Assembly: GCF_964355755.1 (NCBI RefSeq)
Contig: NC_092678.1
Coordinates: 15,534,922-15,598,921, forward strand
Length of the DNA stretch: 64,000 nucleotides
Reading direction: 5' to 3'
Source of the DNA: Antedon mediterranea
Taxonomy: Eukaryota > Echinodermata > Crinoidea > Comatulida > Antedonidae
Shown here: piece by piece, positions 22,696 to 33,475 of the stretch
How the letters are laid out: the number at the start of each line of letters is the position of its first letter
Numbering within the stretch: the first letter of the stretch is position 1
The notes under the pieces: generated by a model
What the model was told of the DNA's origin: nothing
Databases searched by the model: none
Seen by the model: only the letters and a program-made list of their open reading frames with translations
Program-made: the position numbers and the translations under genes

Positions 22696-23896
22696 TTATT
22701 GTTGTTGTCCGTTTTTTGACCACCTGCACGCTGACTGTGAGTGGCCGCCTTTACATAACAAGCAAATGTGAGCTAAATTGCAGTTTCTCTTTACACACCC
22801 TCTATCACCGTTATAATTGTTGCAGATTTCTCTGCCTTGATGAAAGACGCGTCGTCGACCATACCAGTCGTTGTCTGCGTTAGGGATGGTCGTATTTCTA
22901 GTAGCTTTCTTAGGTAAGTTTTCGGATATATCGCAGAAGGCTGTGTAGTGTGCTGCTGCAATAGTTGCATGTGTTAGGGCGACTATTGGCAAAAATGTTA
23001 CAGAAAAGCGTGTTATTTCGTATGGACCAGTCGACAAGGACATTGTTGTATCTCAAATGTGAAGCCGCAATTAAGCTAAATTGTTTGTGATATTCATAAA
23101 AACCCTTTCCAGGGTATCGAGAAGCCATGTCTACAATGTCCCTTTCGTATTTGTCGAGCTCCTCTCTCCGCTGGGGGTGGGCAGTGCACATGATATTTTT
23201 ATAAATCCCAAAGGCTATATTGAGGGATTTTGCCAATCGTGGATCGTGTTTGAACAAATTAAGTTCATCTTTATTGTCTCGGGGTGAAGCATTGAATGAA
23301 GGAATTAATAGAGAAGCAAGATTAATGTTCCTACCTGATAATATTTTTTGGCGGATTGCAGGTGATATAGTTTCCACCATGGGCAGTGATTCCGCAGCGT
23401 ATCCAAACCTGGTACGTATGTGTGTTCCTCTTTGTGAGGATTCTTCAACAACAGTTGCCGACGTACTAGGCCGTTCGAATGACTCGACTGCTGAATGAAT
23501 GGAGAATGGCTCCAGTGTGATGTCCTCACTTGTCGGTGCTCTAGAGCTAGTGGCAGTATTATTGATTAGTGAAGGACTACCAACTGCCGGCTGTTGTTGA
23601 GAGCTCATCGAACTCACTTTTTGTGTCAATGATGCCACATTTTGTTGCAGATTTTGAACTGTTGTTGACAACTTAGAAACTAAGTCTATCAGTACCCTGT
23701 TTGTAGGATTTCTACTCTCGGCAGCTTGAGGTTCGATTGCTGGCCGAGCAATAGTGGCTTCATTGAATAAGCGCAACAACTGTGCTTTTGTGGCCTTTGA
23801 TGAGTGTCCAATTCCAAGTTTCTTAAGTTCACCTTTTAGTTTCGCTACTGACCAATTATCATACGGCGCTGGGCGTTTGCTTCTTGTTGGAGCCAT
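22696..23896 (-). pseudogene. Gag-like protein of the YR element: SAP domain, coiled coil, CCCH/CCHC fingers
   Basis: The ORF starts at 23896 (MAPTRSKRPAPYDNW). Residues ~13-48 form a SAP motif (VAKLKGELKKLGI, KATKAQLLRLF), a DNA-binding helix pair found in Gags of some DIRS-type elements. Residues ~68-100 (LVSKLSTTVQNLQQNVASL) look coiled-coil, and a Ser/Thr-rich stretch follows. At about 23040 the frame shifts. The second frame (23043-22696) carries the carboxy end with NNYNGDRGCVKRNCNLAHIC and CLLCKGGHSQSACRW, two zinc-knuckle-like cysteine/histidine clusters. It ends at a stop at 22696 followed by pol sequence. One frameshift makes it non-functional. Confidence 0.8.
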
Positions 23897-24139
23897 TTTA
23901 ATAATATCAGTACAATTAATGAAACTGCCGTTGAAGTATAATAAATGAAATTGTGTCTCGAATAAATTGATTACAGATTCGCTTGAAATGTTCTGAAATA
24001 CGCACAGTAACCAAAATGATACAATAAACCGTTGTATAAATACTCCAAGTAAGATGAACGTTTTGATGAAGGTTGAACGATTCCTATTATGGAAAATTAG
24101 TACTGAGATTCAAAGTAATATATCCACAAAGTATCCAAA

Positions 24140-24490
24140 GATTGAAAAGTTTGTACAACTATCGAACGGCTAACTTAACAGTGAAGTGTGCTAGTATGCA
24201 TCTTAGTAAACAACTGAAAACACACTGAATTCCCATTGGTTGCCAATTAGAAATTAGCCTATCCTACATTTTTGTGGTTCCACTATTAGATATACCCGTT
24301 GGTCTATAGAAATACATTGTCAATTACTGTGGTTTGAACTTTGATAAAGTGTCTCCCTTGACTACTAACATTCCGTTTTAATTACCTGTAAAAACAATAT
24401 ACCATTCATCCTAACACTTCTATTACTCTGAAATCTACCCACATTTATATACCACATCCTTAGTTAAAAGAAAGTACTTGTGCTGTGTAT
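24140..24490. repeat. ~350-bp direct repeat, right copy (upstream end of the YR element)
   Basis: Partner of 12398-12750. It ends about 240 bp upstream (minus strand) of the Gag start codon at 23896, which suits a terminal repeat or leader of the retrotransposon. Confidence 0.85.
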
Positions 24491-25333
24491 AAACTATAAT
24501 TTATTACTTTAAATTTCCTTTTATATTCTTCTATACGTTTCAACGTCAATATAGACATTGACGTACTGACGTAGCCTTGTAAGTAGAAACACAAACTGAA
24601 CTAGAATATCTTGTGAAAAAAGTCTGAATTGAGAATAAGAAAGTAGAATTATTTCTTAATGTAACAAAAGCGATGCTGATCTATAAAACACAATCAGAAA
24701 ACTAATTTCAACTATCAGTAAACTACAGAAATATTGGAGTAGTGGCCAATTCAATTATATCGGTTTCATGATCAATGTGAAACTCAATGGCAGCGCAAAC
24801 GCAAGCTGGTGGTGGTCCAGCATGAACGTCAGGCTAGTTATCGGGAGTTTCCACCGGAGGATAAATTACAATTTTTTTTTCAGTGTTCTCAATGAACATA
24901 GTATAATACAAATTTACGTCAGAGTAGGGCAATTGTATTACCAATATTCAACACCATGACACAAAGATATTCCACAGTATTCAAATACAATTATCACATG
25001 TCGATACAGTACTGCTTACTTGGTTCACCCTTAGCCATCAGCGCAATCATGGTCAATAATATGAGAGACAACTGCTCAACGTCTGCTCATTGCAGGCTGT
25101 AGAGAAGGGACAAAACTGAATAAATCAATGGGTACCGGTTAGATCAAGAAACAAATTTGCGCTGATTACTAGCTGTATTATTATGGGAGTTTGTTTCCAT
25201 ACGTCTAAGCAATGACCTGGTAATAATATATGCAGCAAAACTGAGAGCTTACTAATGGGCTATAAGAATGAACTATTATTATCAACAATGGCGTCGTCTG
25301 TCAAATCATGGATTGACTCTCATGTTGAATATC
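24491..25333. other. No recognisable gene
   Basis: AT-rich sequence. The short ORF at 24768-24959 has no family features. Confidence 0.5.
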
Positions 25334-26733
25334 TTAAAGATGCATTTTCCCTTGAAACACAAAAAAATGAAGGTCAAAATATTATAAGTTTAAATTGGCC
25401 ATATCAAAGTAATATTAAAGTTATTCACTTTAAGTCGAAAATTCAAGCCAAAAGCAACAAGTTTACGTAATTAATAGGTAAATTAGTTTGTTTACATTTC
25501 GTCTGGAAAATCGTCGCGAGCGAAAGTAAACAAGGATTTCAAACCACGAGTACGCATTATGCATTATGCTAATTACAATTGTTTACAACTCGTCACGGTT
25601 GGGAAGGTATTTTCACACAGATCGTGAGGAAGTTTTATGATTATGCATACAGAGTAGCCAAACAAGCGCGTTTCATTATGGGATATGTTTTGATCGAAAG
25701 CTTTTTCTGGAAGTCAAAGTTATTTTTTTAACAAAAAAACGTCTGTATTTCAGTTAAATTATTTTTTTTGCGCGATAAATTTTTGGTGATAGCAAAGAAT
25801 ATATATCACAAGAATGAGTATTCCGTGATTTTTGCATGAGAAATTTGTAACAGAGAGCTCCAGAGAGTGATTCCCGCCCTCATAAGGGCGGATGTATACA
25901 TACAAATAAGACTTGATTTAATAGATATTATACATGTCACATTAAATAGAATTATGATAATAGTTTTGCAATTGTAAACTATTTTATAATACATATTTAT
26001 TAACAAACTAGTGTACATTCACTTTTACAGACAATTATTTACTAACATGCTAAGTTAGTTCACAAAAAAGGCCTATTACAGAAACACCTAAAGTCAACGA
26101 ATCGTTACTCAGCACGGCCTATTCTTTACCATTGCCCGTGTACTACTCTACGCCCGGTAAATTAAGTATTGTTTTTATGATATAAATTAGTATAAAATAC
26201 ATGTTATTAATAGGAAAAAATGTTAAATGTCATTAACATTTATTTGTTTTACCAGAAACAAGTTAAATATAGGAATATTATTAAACTATCCTACGTGAAA
26301 ACGCGTAAACACCAACACGCCCGGTCACGCTATTGTAGCGCCCGGTTGATAAAGCAAACTGTTTATACGGCAGTTTTTACTAAATAAATTGCATAAAACG
26401 AACAATTAAATATCCAAATAGTATTTAACATGATGTTGGCATGTAGTTGACAACAGTTTTTATCATGAAAATACTACCGGTGGTCCAGCCTTTGATTAGT
26501 GAAACCGTCACAAAAAGTTGCATACATCCCAGATACATCCACACTTATGGCGGCGCCCTACCACATGGACAATATTACTGTTACAGGGAAAATCGCGGAT
26601 TACTCATTCTTGTGATATATATTCTTTGGTGATAGTTAATAACTATTATGATACTTCAAAATGACCCACCTTTTTTCGAAATCTGTTATTTTCTATTTTT
26701 TTGGAATTAGTCAAAGGGACAATACATCTTTAA
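25334..26733. mobile_element. TTAA-flanked element, copy B (1400 bp, with a nested element)
   Basis: TTAA at 25334-25337 is followed by AGATGCATTTTCCCT. The right end AGGGACAATACATCT is followed by TTAA at 26730-26733. The interior matches copy C (43406-43954) almost throughout except for the insertion at 25793-26627. No transposase is present. It is a piggyBac-like non-autonomous element by its TTAA site (inference). Confidence 0.85.
25793..26627. mobile_element. Nested ~835-bp element with ~110-bp TIR, TSD (G)GTGATAG
   Basis: The left end CAAAGAATATATATCACAAG is mirrored exactly at the right (the final base may belong to the 8-bp duplication). The similarity of the arms extends over about 110 bp. 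GGTGATAG lies directly before (25785-25792) and directly after (26628-26635). Copy C at 43850 carries the uninterrupted site. A 7-8 bp duplication suggests a hAT-like element (inference). The interior is non-coding. Confidence 0.85.
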
Positions 26734-27274
26734 CGAGAAAATTTTACTAGAATTTTAAGAATATGTTATTACCCCACATACTTTAATCGTATAGCTTTAA
26801 TACCTTCTTAATGTTGATATAGCGTGGGTAGTTTTAAACAACAGTCTTTCTGACTATGTTATTGACAACATTGGAATTATACTTTTATATTTTATTGACC
26901 TTTCCCATTATGTTGCTAATTAACTCAGGAGAATGAATATGGTGGTTTTTTATTTCAAAGTAAAATTATACTCAATTAACTTTTCTAGTTCATTAATTAA
27001 ATTAAAAGGCATGTGTGACCAACCCAATTATAATAAGGTACTATCAATACACTCATCTTGACCAACTTAATTCTCGATCCTTACATACAGTATACAGATC
27101 AGAATGTCTTAAAAACGTAGCATGGATAAGTAATTTCACTCTTTCGTGGTAATAGACACTACACGCAATGTTCCCGGAACCACTCAATACTTTCGTAGGA
27201 AAAATCAGGTAATTACATAAAATGTCCCAGATATGTATTGTAGCCAACATTTTTACATTGTATCTCACGGAACG

Positions 27275-28925
27275 GTTCTAGGACACCTACCCCCTAGACA
27301 GTTACCCCCCGGATGTTTACCACCCGGACAACTACCCCCTTAGGACAACTACCCCCCGGACAACTATCCCCCGGACAACTACCCCCTTAGGACAACTACC
27401 CCCTTAGGATAACAACCCCCCGGACAACTACCCCCCGGACAACCACCCCCTTAGGACAACTACCCCTTAGGATAACTACCCCCCGGTCAACTACCCCCCG
27501 GTCAACTACCCCCCGGTCAACTACCCCCCCCCCCCCCCAATCCAAAAGTAGACAAATATATAGGACCGGTTTCTGTAAAAATGAAATCATCTGTTTTTAA
27601 CGGGTGTTTCGAAACTAGAGACCCGAGACCAGAGACCTGACACGAGACCCAATACGAAAAGAGAGACCTATATTTGGGTCTCCATTTTCGTATATTAGGG
27701 TCTCCCTTTTTGTATAGTGGGTCTCCCTTTTCGTATATTTAGGTCTCCCATTTCGTATATTTGGGTCTCCCTTTTCGTATATTTGGTCTCCCTTTTCGTA
27801 TATTTAGGTCTCCCTTTTCGTATATTAGGTTCTCCCTTTTCGTATAGTGGGGTCTCCCTTTTCGTATAGTGGGGTCTCCCTTTTCGTACGTGGGTCTCCC
27901 TTTTTGTATATTTAGGTCTCCCTTTTCGTATTGGGTCTCGGGTCTCTGGTCTCTGGTCTCGGGTCTCCAGTTTCGAAACACCCGTTTTTAACCGATTATT
28001 CTGTTTAACAGCACGCTAGACCCTAGATGTGCTAGATTTAAAGTACCGTATTTATTGAAAAAACGGCCTGGGCTGTTTATTGTTTAGGTGGTTTTTAGGT
28101 GGACATTTATTGGAAAAAAGTTGTTTATTCAATGGGAGGGGGTATAATCTAATGGAAATAGACGCCGATTATTCCATATGATGTTTCATGGGAGTGACAT
28201 GGTCACCGTTTATTTGAGGGGAATTTATTTAAAGATCGACGTTTATTCGGTGAGTGAACATTGAGGTCAAATATCAAAAGTGATATTATTCTTCAAGTGT
28301 ACAAAAATACATATATGACAAATTTGAGACAAAAATTAATTCTTTTAAGACCAGTGGTTATCGAAGCATTGTCCTGACGCAAAAATTATTATTATTATTA
28401 GCGAACCCAGTCTTTACAGTAAATACATGGAGTACTATATAATACGTTCGACTATCCTATGATCATGTGTGACAATCTTTAGTTTATACCACCAGGCTAT
28501 ATTTATGTTCAATCTTTTACTTTTGTTTACAATAATGAATAGCAATTCGTCAAAGTAACGAATTAAAATATAGTTATTAATTAATAGTTGCAGAGTCAGG
28601 TTGTTGAATGGTCTGGGTGGTTAGGGTGTTCTAAAGGGATAGTTTTCTGGGTGGTAATTGTCCGGGGGGTAATTGTCCGGGGGGTACCGTAATTGTCCGA
28701 GGGGTAATTGTTCCTAGGGGGTAATTGTCCGGGGGGTAGTTGTCCAGGGGGTAGTTGTCCTAAGGGGGTTGTTGTCCTAAGGGGGTAGTTGTCCGGGGGG
28801 TATTTGTCCGGGGGGTAGTTGTCCTAAAGGGGTAGTTGTCCTAAGGGGGTAGTGGTCCAGGTGGTGGTTGTCCGGGGGGTAGTTGTCCGGGGGGTAAATG
28901 TCCAGGGGGTGAATATCCGGATACG
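27275..28925. mobile_element. Foldback element with CCCCGGACAACTA minisatellite arms, 9-bp TSD
   Basis: The left arm (27280-27535) is a tandem series of CCCCCGGACAACTACC and CCCTTAGGACAACTACC. The right arm (28640-28925) is its complement (TAGTTGTCCGGGGGG). CACGGAACG lies at 27266-27274 and 28926-28934, a likely 9-bp target duplication as in Mutator-like elements (inference). The centre is AT-rich and non-coding, and it carries a second element at 27601-27984. A 17-base poly-C run sits at 27523-27539. Confidence 0.75.
27601..27984. mobile_element. Nested 384-bp element with CGGGTGTTTCGAAACT ends, TSD TTTTTAA
   Basis: CGGGTGTTTCGAAACT at 27601 is mirrored by AGTTTCGAAACACCCG ending at 27984. 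TTTTTAA lies directly outside both ends (27594-27600 and 27985-27991). Inside are GAGACCCGAGACCAGAGACC-type ends and about fourteen units of a ~22-bp minisatellite, GGTCTCCCTTTTCGTATATT. The minus ORF across it is a repeat artefact. Confidence 0.85.
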
Positions 28926-28934
28926 CACGGAACG

Positions 28935-30354
28935 CCTTAGAATGGTTTAAAGAGGGTTGAAAACGCTGTAAAACATACGAACTAAAAATTTGAGCACAAA
29001 AATGAATTTTCTGATTCCATCAATAACTTGTGACGTCACAGAAAACTTCATCTTCGGCATGTCTTCGGAAACAACCTCTTCGAAAGCATCGGGATGCTTG
29101 GAAATGTCATCCAAATTTAAAGTTCAAGAAAAGATGTCAACCCTGTTCTGATTGGTCGGTTAAAATTCGTATGTATAAGGTGTGTTATATTCATTCATAT
29201 ACAAAGTAAAACCAAAGAACTTATAACACAAGAATCTCCTGTTCTTCAATTTGCATTCAAAACACAGTATCAACAGGGTTAAAACAGGGTTAAAAGGTCA
29301 AACTGGGCGACGCCATTTCACAGCATGGAACAGCACCCCCTCCAAACTAGGAAGTCAATTGCTATACCCCCTAGAGTATTAGCAGATCCCCTCTATGATT
29401 TTGACTTTCTAATTTGATGCGGGCGCCCTACTCCATGGCTCACAATGGCGCCACCCATAGCTCTATTCTATCCCACAATGCCTTTCGAAATTGTTACCCG
29501 CTTCGGACGAACAGGAGATTCTTGTGTTATAAGTTCTTTGGTAAAACCCAATTGGATCGACGAGTTGGATCGTCCAGTTGGCTTGTGGGTTAGGTTTTTA
29601 ATAATTAGGACGAGTTTTATTATTTATGTTTTTCATTAAGACAAGTTCATAGTTGATAAATCTAAGCCATCAGACAGATAGATGCACTATTAGACGACGA
29701 TACATGACCAATGTGAGTACAGACATTATCCCAACATTCACTTCCAAAATCAAAATCAGTAGGTGAGAGGATTCATTCTCCGTATGGGTAATGGATTCTC
29801 ACCACCAGAATCATTCATCAACTACAGTCATCCTCCAAACACAGGAACATAACACAAAAGTATGAGCAACATCAAATCAGTTCAAGACATGTACTTGTGC
29901 TGACCTCACGAGCTTTGCGAACCGTCAACCCCGCTATTCAGTAGATAAATCCAATCCCCGACAAAAAATACTGCAACAAAATAACTTGTTGACTTACTCT
30001 TTCATACAGCAAATTCAGCCATAAACAGGGTGAACTGAAATTAAGCATACTTAAATCCAGCTCCAAATAGTATTAATAAACATAACATAACTAGAAAACT
30101 ATCTGCAAAACAGATCAAACGTAGCACCCTCTTACGAAGGTGTACATGTGTAAACAAGGTATCAAATAATCAACAGTGCCCTAATACGGGCATGGCTAAT
30201 TCTATAGATACATCATACATAATAGAACAGCGCCCTCTACACGAAGACTGTGTTTATCGTATATACAATTCACTAGCAATTAATACCCACCCCAGGGCGG
30301 GTTTCAAAATTAGTTTAAAGGCTTCTCAGTATAACACCCAACGCCAGTATGTCC
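28935..30354. other. No recognisable gene
   Basis: Mixed sequence left of the large transposon. I see no ORF with family features and no clear repeat pair here. Confidence 0.5.
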
Positions 30355-30399
30355 CTATACTATGGCACGCCAGGACGGACATAACTATGACAAGTTGAC

Positions 30400-30720
30400 C
30401 TCGCTCGTGTTATGTAGACATCGCTCGTGTTGAGTTTAACACATCGCTCGTGTTATGGAGGCATCGCTCGTGTTGAGTTTACACATCGCTCGTGTTATGG
30501 AGACATCGCGCGAGTTGAGTGTATACACATCGCGCGTGTTGAGTTTATACACATCGCGCGTGTTGAGTTTATACACATCGCGCGTGTTGAGTTTATACAC
30601 ATCGCGCGTGTTGAGTTTATACACATCGCGCGTGTTGAGTGTATACACATCGCGCGTGTCGAGTTTATACACATCGCGCGTGTTGAGTTTATACACATCG
30701 CGCGTGTTGAGTTTTACACG
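30400..30720 (+). repeat. 24-bp minisatellite in the left terminal arm
   Basis: About 13 units of CATCGCGCGTGTTGAGTT plus TATACA, with CATCGCTCGTGTTATG variants nearest the tip. The complement lies at 47345-47705. Long ORFs on both strands are artefacts of the 24-bp period. Confidence 0.9.
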
Positions 30721-30807
30721 ATATAATCATGGCCGCCGGGGGTTGAGGGCGTTCTCAGCTGCGCAATCATCAGCAGGGAATTCCCATCAGCAGAGCTGAG
30801 AGGAGAA

Positions 30808-30986
30808 ATGGCGTCTACTGAAGGAATCTTAGATCCATTGGGACGAATTTATTAGATTAAATGATTCATTCGTTCATCGGACACAAATACTGTTGAAAGA
30901 ATACTATTATGGGAGGAACAGTGTAGGACATTCATCATCTAGGCCTAGCCTACATAATTGTTGCAATAGTAGTAGTACAGTAGTAC

Positions 30987-31018
<32 letters not shown>

Positions 31019-33475
31019 CTAGGGCCTCTTAGGCCTAGGCTAGTAGTAGTACTAGTTAGTAGTAGGGGGAATCTGACCTAGCCTAGCTAGGCCTAGCCCT
31101 ATGTATTATACTCTAGCCTAGGCTAGGTCTAGGCCTGGCAGACCTTTAAGTCTTATTATATGTCCAGGCCCAGCCAGCCTAGAAGGTCTAGGCCTAGGCT
31201 TAGTGTAAAATCAGGATAGGACAGGATAAAAATCTAGCCAAGCTAGGCCTGACCCAGTCTCATGACAGAAATTATGCATCTAGCTAGGACCAAGAGGAGG
31301 AGGCAGGGACGGCCTAATAATAGTAGACTAGGCTAGGCCTAGCCCACACCCAGCTAGGCCAACACTAGTCTAGGCCTAGAGTTACTTAGCTAGTACTACT
31401 AGTAGTAGAAGTATGGGCCCTAATAATGGAATACAGATCAACCCGTACACATACCAACTCGTATCCAAATGTTGGCTCACTCGTACCCAACATTTTTTGG
31501 CTTACCCCTACTACCATCATGTAGATAATACAATCATATAGGTCCAGAGCCAACGGACTAGCCTAGGCCTACTGCTATGCAAAATCTAGCTACAGGCCTA
31601 CAGTACCTAGTCTACTTTCTACTCCTGATTATTGATAGTCTGATTTAATGGTACTGAGCTATTAATTATACTAAAAGCCTAATAGAGGGTACTGTAGTAA
31701 GGTACAGTGGTATGTCAAACTTTGGTACATACAGAGGCATAGGTAGCCTTGGTTGGTTGTCCTCGGTAGGCTTTTGTTTTTCTTTTGACAATCTAATAAG
31801 GGACTGGGGAGGGAGAAGGAATGAGTTAATCAGACTTAAATGTTTTAGATATAAACCGAGAGTAATATGCAAAGTATTTATAAATGACAATTCCACTACG
31901 ATTCGACTGTAGTACAGCATTCATGTTGTACAGTAGTTCACATTATGAAACTAGAGTTCTTCATTTTGTATTTAATAGTTATATAATTTATGTTGATTTA
32001 ATGAATTTAGACATTTTGGGTCAAATCATTACAGACACTTCAGCACCTGACTCATCTAGTGGCAGACATACTCAAAATACTGCTTGATATTTTGCGAGGT
32101 ATTGGTCATCGTTTAGAAATAAAAGTACCATGCAAACCCACTTTGGTCAGGTCATACAGGGCGTCCCAGGTATTGTATGTGTTTAAATAAATGATCCTTT
32201 AAAAATCATGTAATAAAAAAGGTAATTTTTTTTATATATATTTAAAACATCAGTTGGTTCAATGTTTCCTGTCAAGGTTAGGCCATTGGAGAAGATTTTG
32301 AAAATAAATTGGCCCAGAGTATAAAAAAAACTGCTTGATACTCAATTGGATTTGTCTATGAGCCTGTTGGTTCTGTCTATCTCAAAGTAATATATCCTCT
32401 AATAAAATAAGAATCAACCAAATTACACTATAGTTTTAATTAAATACAAAAATTATTAATTTTTAAAAATATTTTTATTATGCTATAAGTTGATTTTCCC
32501 GATTACACTATAGTTTAAATTAAATACAAAAATGTTTAATTACTTATTTATACCCTTATATGGCTGGTATTGTTTTGATTTATTGTAACACACTGCCGTA
32601 CATGATTTTGTACTAATGAATGAAAAATGAAAATTTTCATAATACTGTAGTTAATAATCATGTAACCTTGCAAACTTGACTATTACATTTGTTTTTTTAG
32701 GTTGAAAAAATATTTGTTCCATATTTGATCCTGTTGAACGAGCTTTGCGATGAAGATCCACAATTGTGAGAAGAACCTACAATGTAACTGTTCCAAATCA
32801 ACTATGGTATGTATGCATCTCCATGGGTTTTACTATGATATTACTTAACTCAGTACTTGTATGCAAATGTAAGGCATTATTCAGGGCGTTTATATATGGT
32901 TTATATAAAACGATCTGTTTAATTAATGATATCTACAAACAAAACTGTAACTACCCATATTAAGCTTGTTGAAACCTAATCAACTTTCATTAGTTTACTT
33001 AAATGTTAGATATTTCTAGATATTTTTAGATTTAAGACTTTTGTCTGCATAAATAAAAGCATTTATATAAAGTCATACAGACAGACATACATATATTTTA
33101 TTTGACCTTTTGGTAATAAATAGACATTTTGTATGTTATGCGATTTTACCTTTTTTTTTTTTTGTGCAAAATAATTAGTACCTGTACAGTTACACATTTT
33201 TTACTAAAATGAATTTTGTTAATGATAAACTAACTGTGCGCAATGGTTTGAAAGCCAATGCACCTTGGCAAAATGTAATTTATCTTTTCTGTTTTTTACA
33301 GGCACATAGATTCCAACCACAAACTTATCTCATGGAGGTTTGTCTTTCATGGATGTATTGATGGGGAAACAAGATGTGTAATTTATTTAAAAGTTGCATC
33401 AAACAACACGGCAGGACAAATTTTAAAGTATTTTGAAAAAGGTTGCACAGACTTTAGTACTTTTTGTATTTTTAA
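30808..33475 (+). pseudogene. Inverted decayed copy of transposase exons 1, 2, 4 and part of 5
   Basis: Exon-1-like sequence starts at ATG 30808 (MASTEGILDPLGR, with a stop soon after). Exon-2-like sequence lies at about 32036-32171 (missing bases), exon-4-like at 32701-32808 (internal deletion and a TGA in place of Trp) and exon-5-like at 33302-33475, which breaks off before the second catalytic Asp. Exon 3 is deleted near 32500-32550. Intron sequence is also shared with the right arm, so the copy is genomic, not processed. It forms the inner part of the left inverted arm. Confidence 0.85.
30940..31450. repeat. CTAGGCCTAG-rich low-complexity zone (left arm)
   Basis: Dense repeats of TAGGCCTAGGCT and (AGT)n at 30966-31020. 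The matching zone in the right arm is at 44500-44850 and 46900-47100. TAGGCCTA is common across the whole window, which may be a genome-wide trait. Confidence 0.6.

Larger units (their letters stand above)
12398..24490 (-). mobile_element. DIRS/Ngaro-type tyrosine-recombinase retrotransposon, decayed and interrupted
   Basis: Read on the minus strand, the order is ~350-bp repeat (24490-24140), SAP-domain Gag (23896-22696), RT and RNase H (19709-18207), tyrosine recombinase (15464-14499), short tandem units (14460-13975), then a second ~350-bp repeat (12750-12398). The two outer repeats are almost identical by eye and point the same way, which recalls the split direct repeats of Ngaro-type elements. 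I see no methyltransferase-like segment between RNase H and the recombinase, unlike classical DIRS1. A LINE at 19712-22628, a palindromic element at 15492-18215 and repeat R3 at 12757-13794 have been inserted. Frameshifts and stops show it is dead. Confidence 0.65.

Noticed and set aside
12398-24490. Reading the 350-bp repeats as ordinary LTRs of a Ty3/Gypsy element
   Set aside because: No TG...CA ends or primer-binding site are evident, and the enclosed element encodes a tyrosine recombinase instead of a DDE integrase.
27275-28925. Telomere-like or centromeric satellite
   Set aside because: Arms are opposed, limited to a few hundred bases each and bounded by a duplication, which fits a foldback element better.
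30427-30799. Long ORFs on both strands in the 24-bp array
   Set aside because: A 24-bp period keeps frames open by chance; the peptides are pure repeats (HIARVEF, YTSRVLS).
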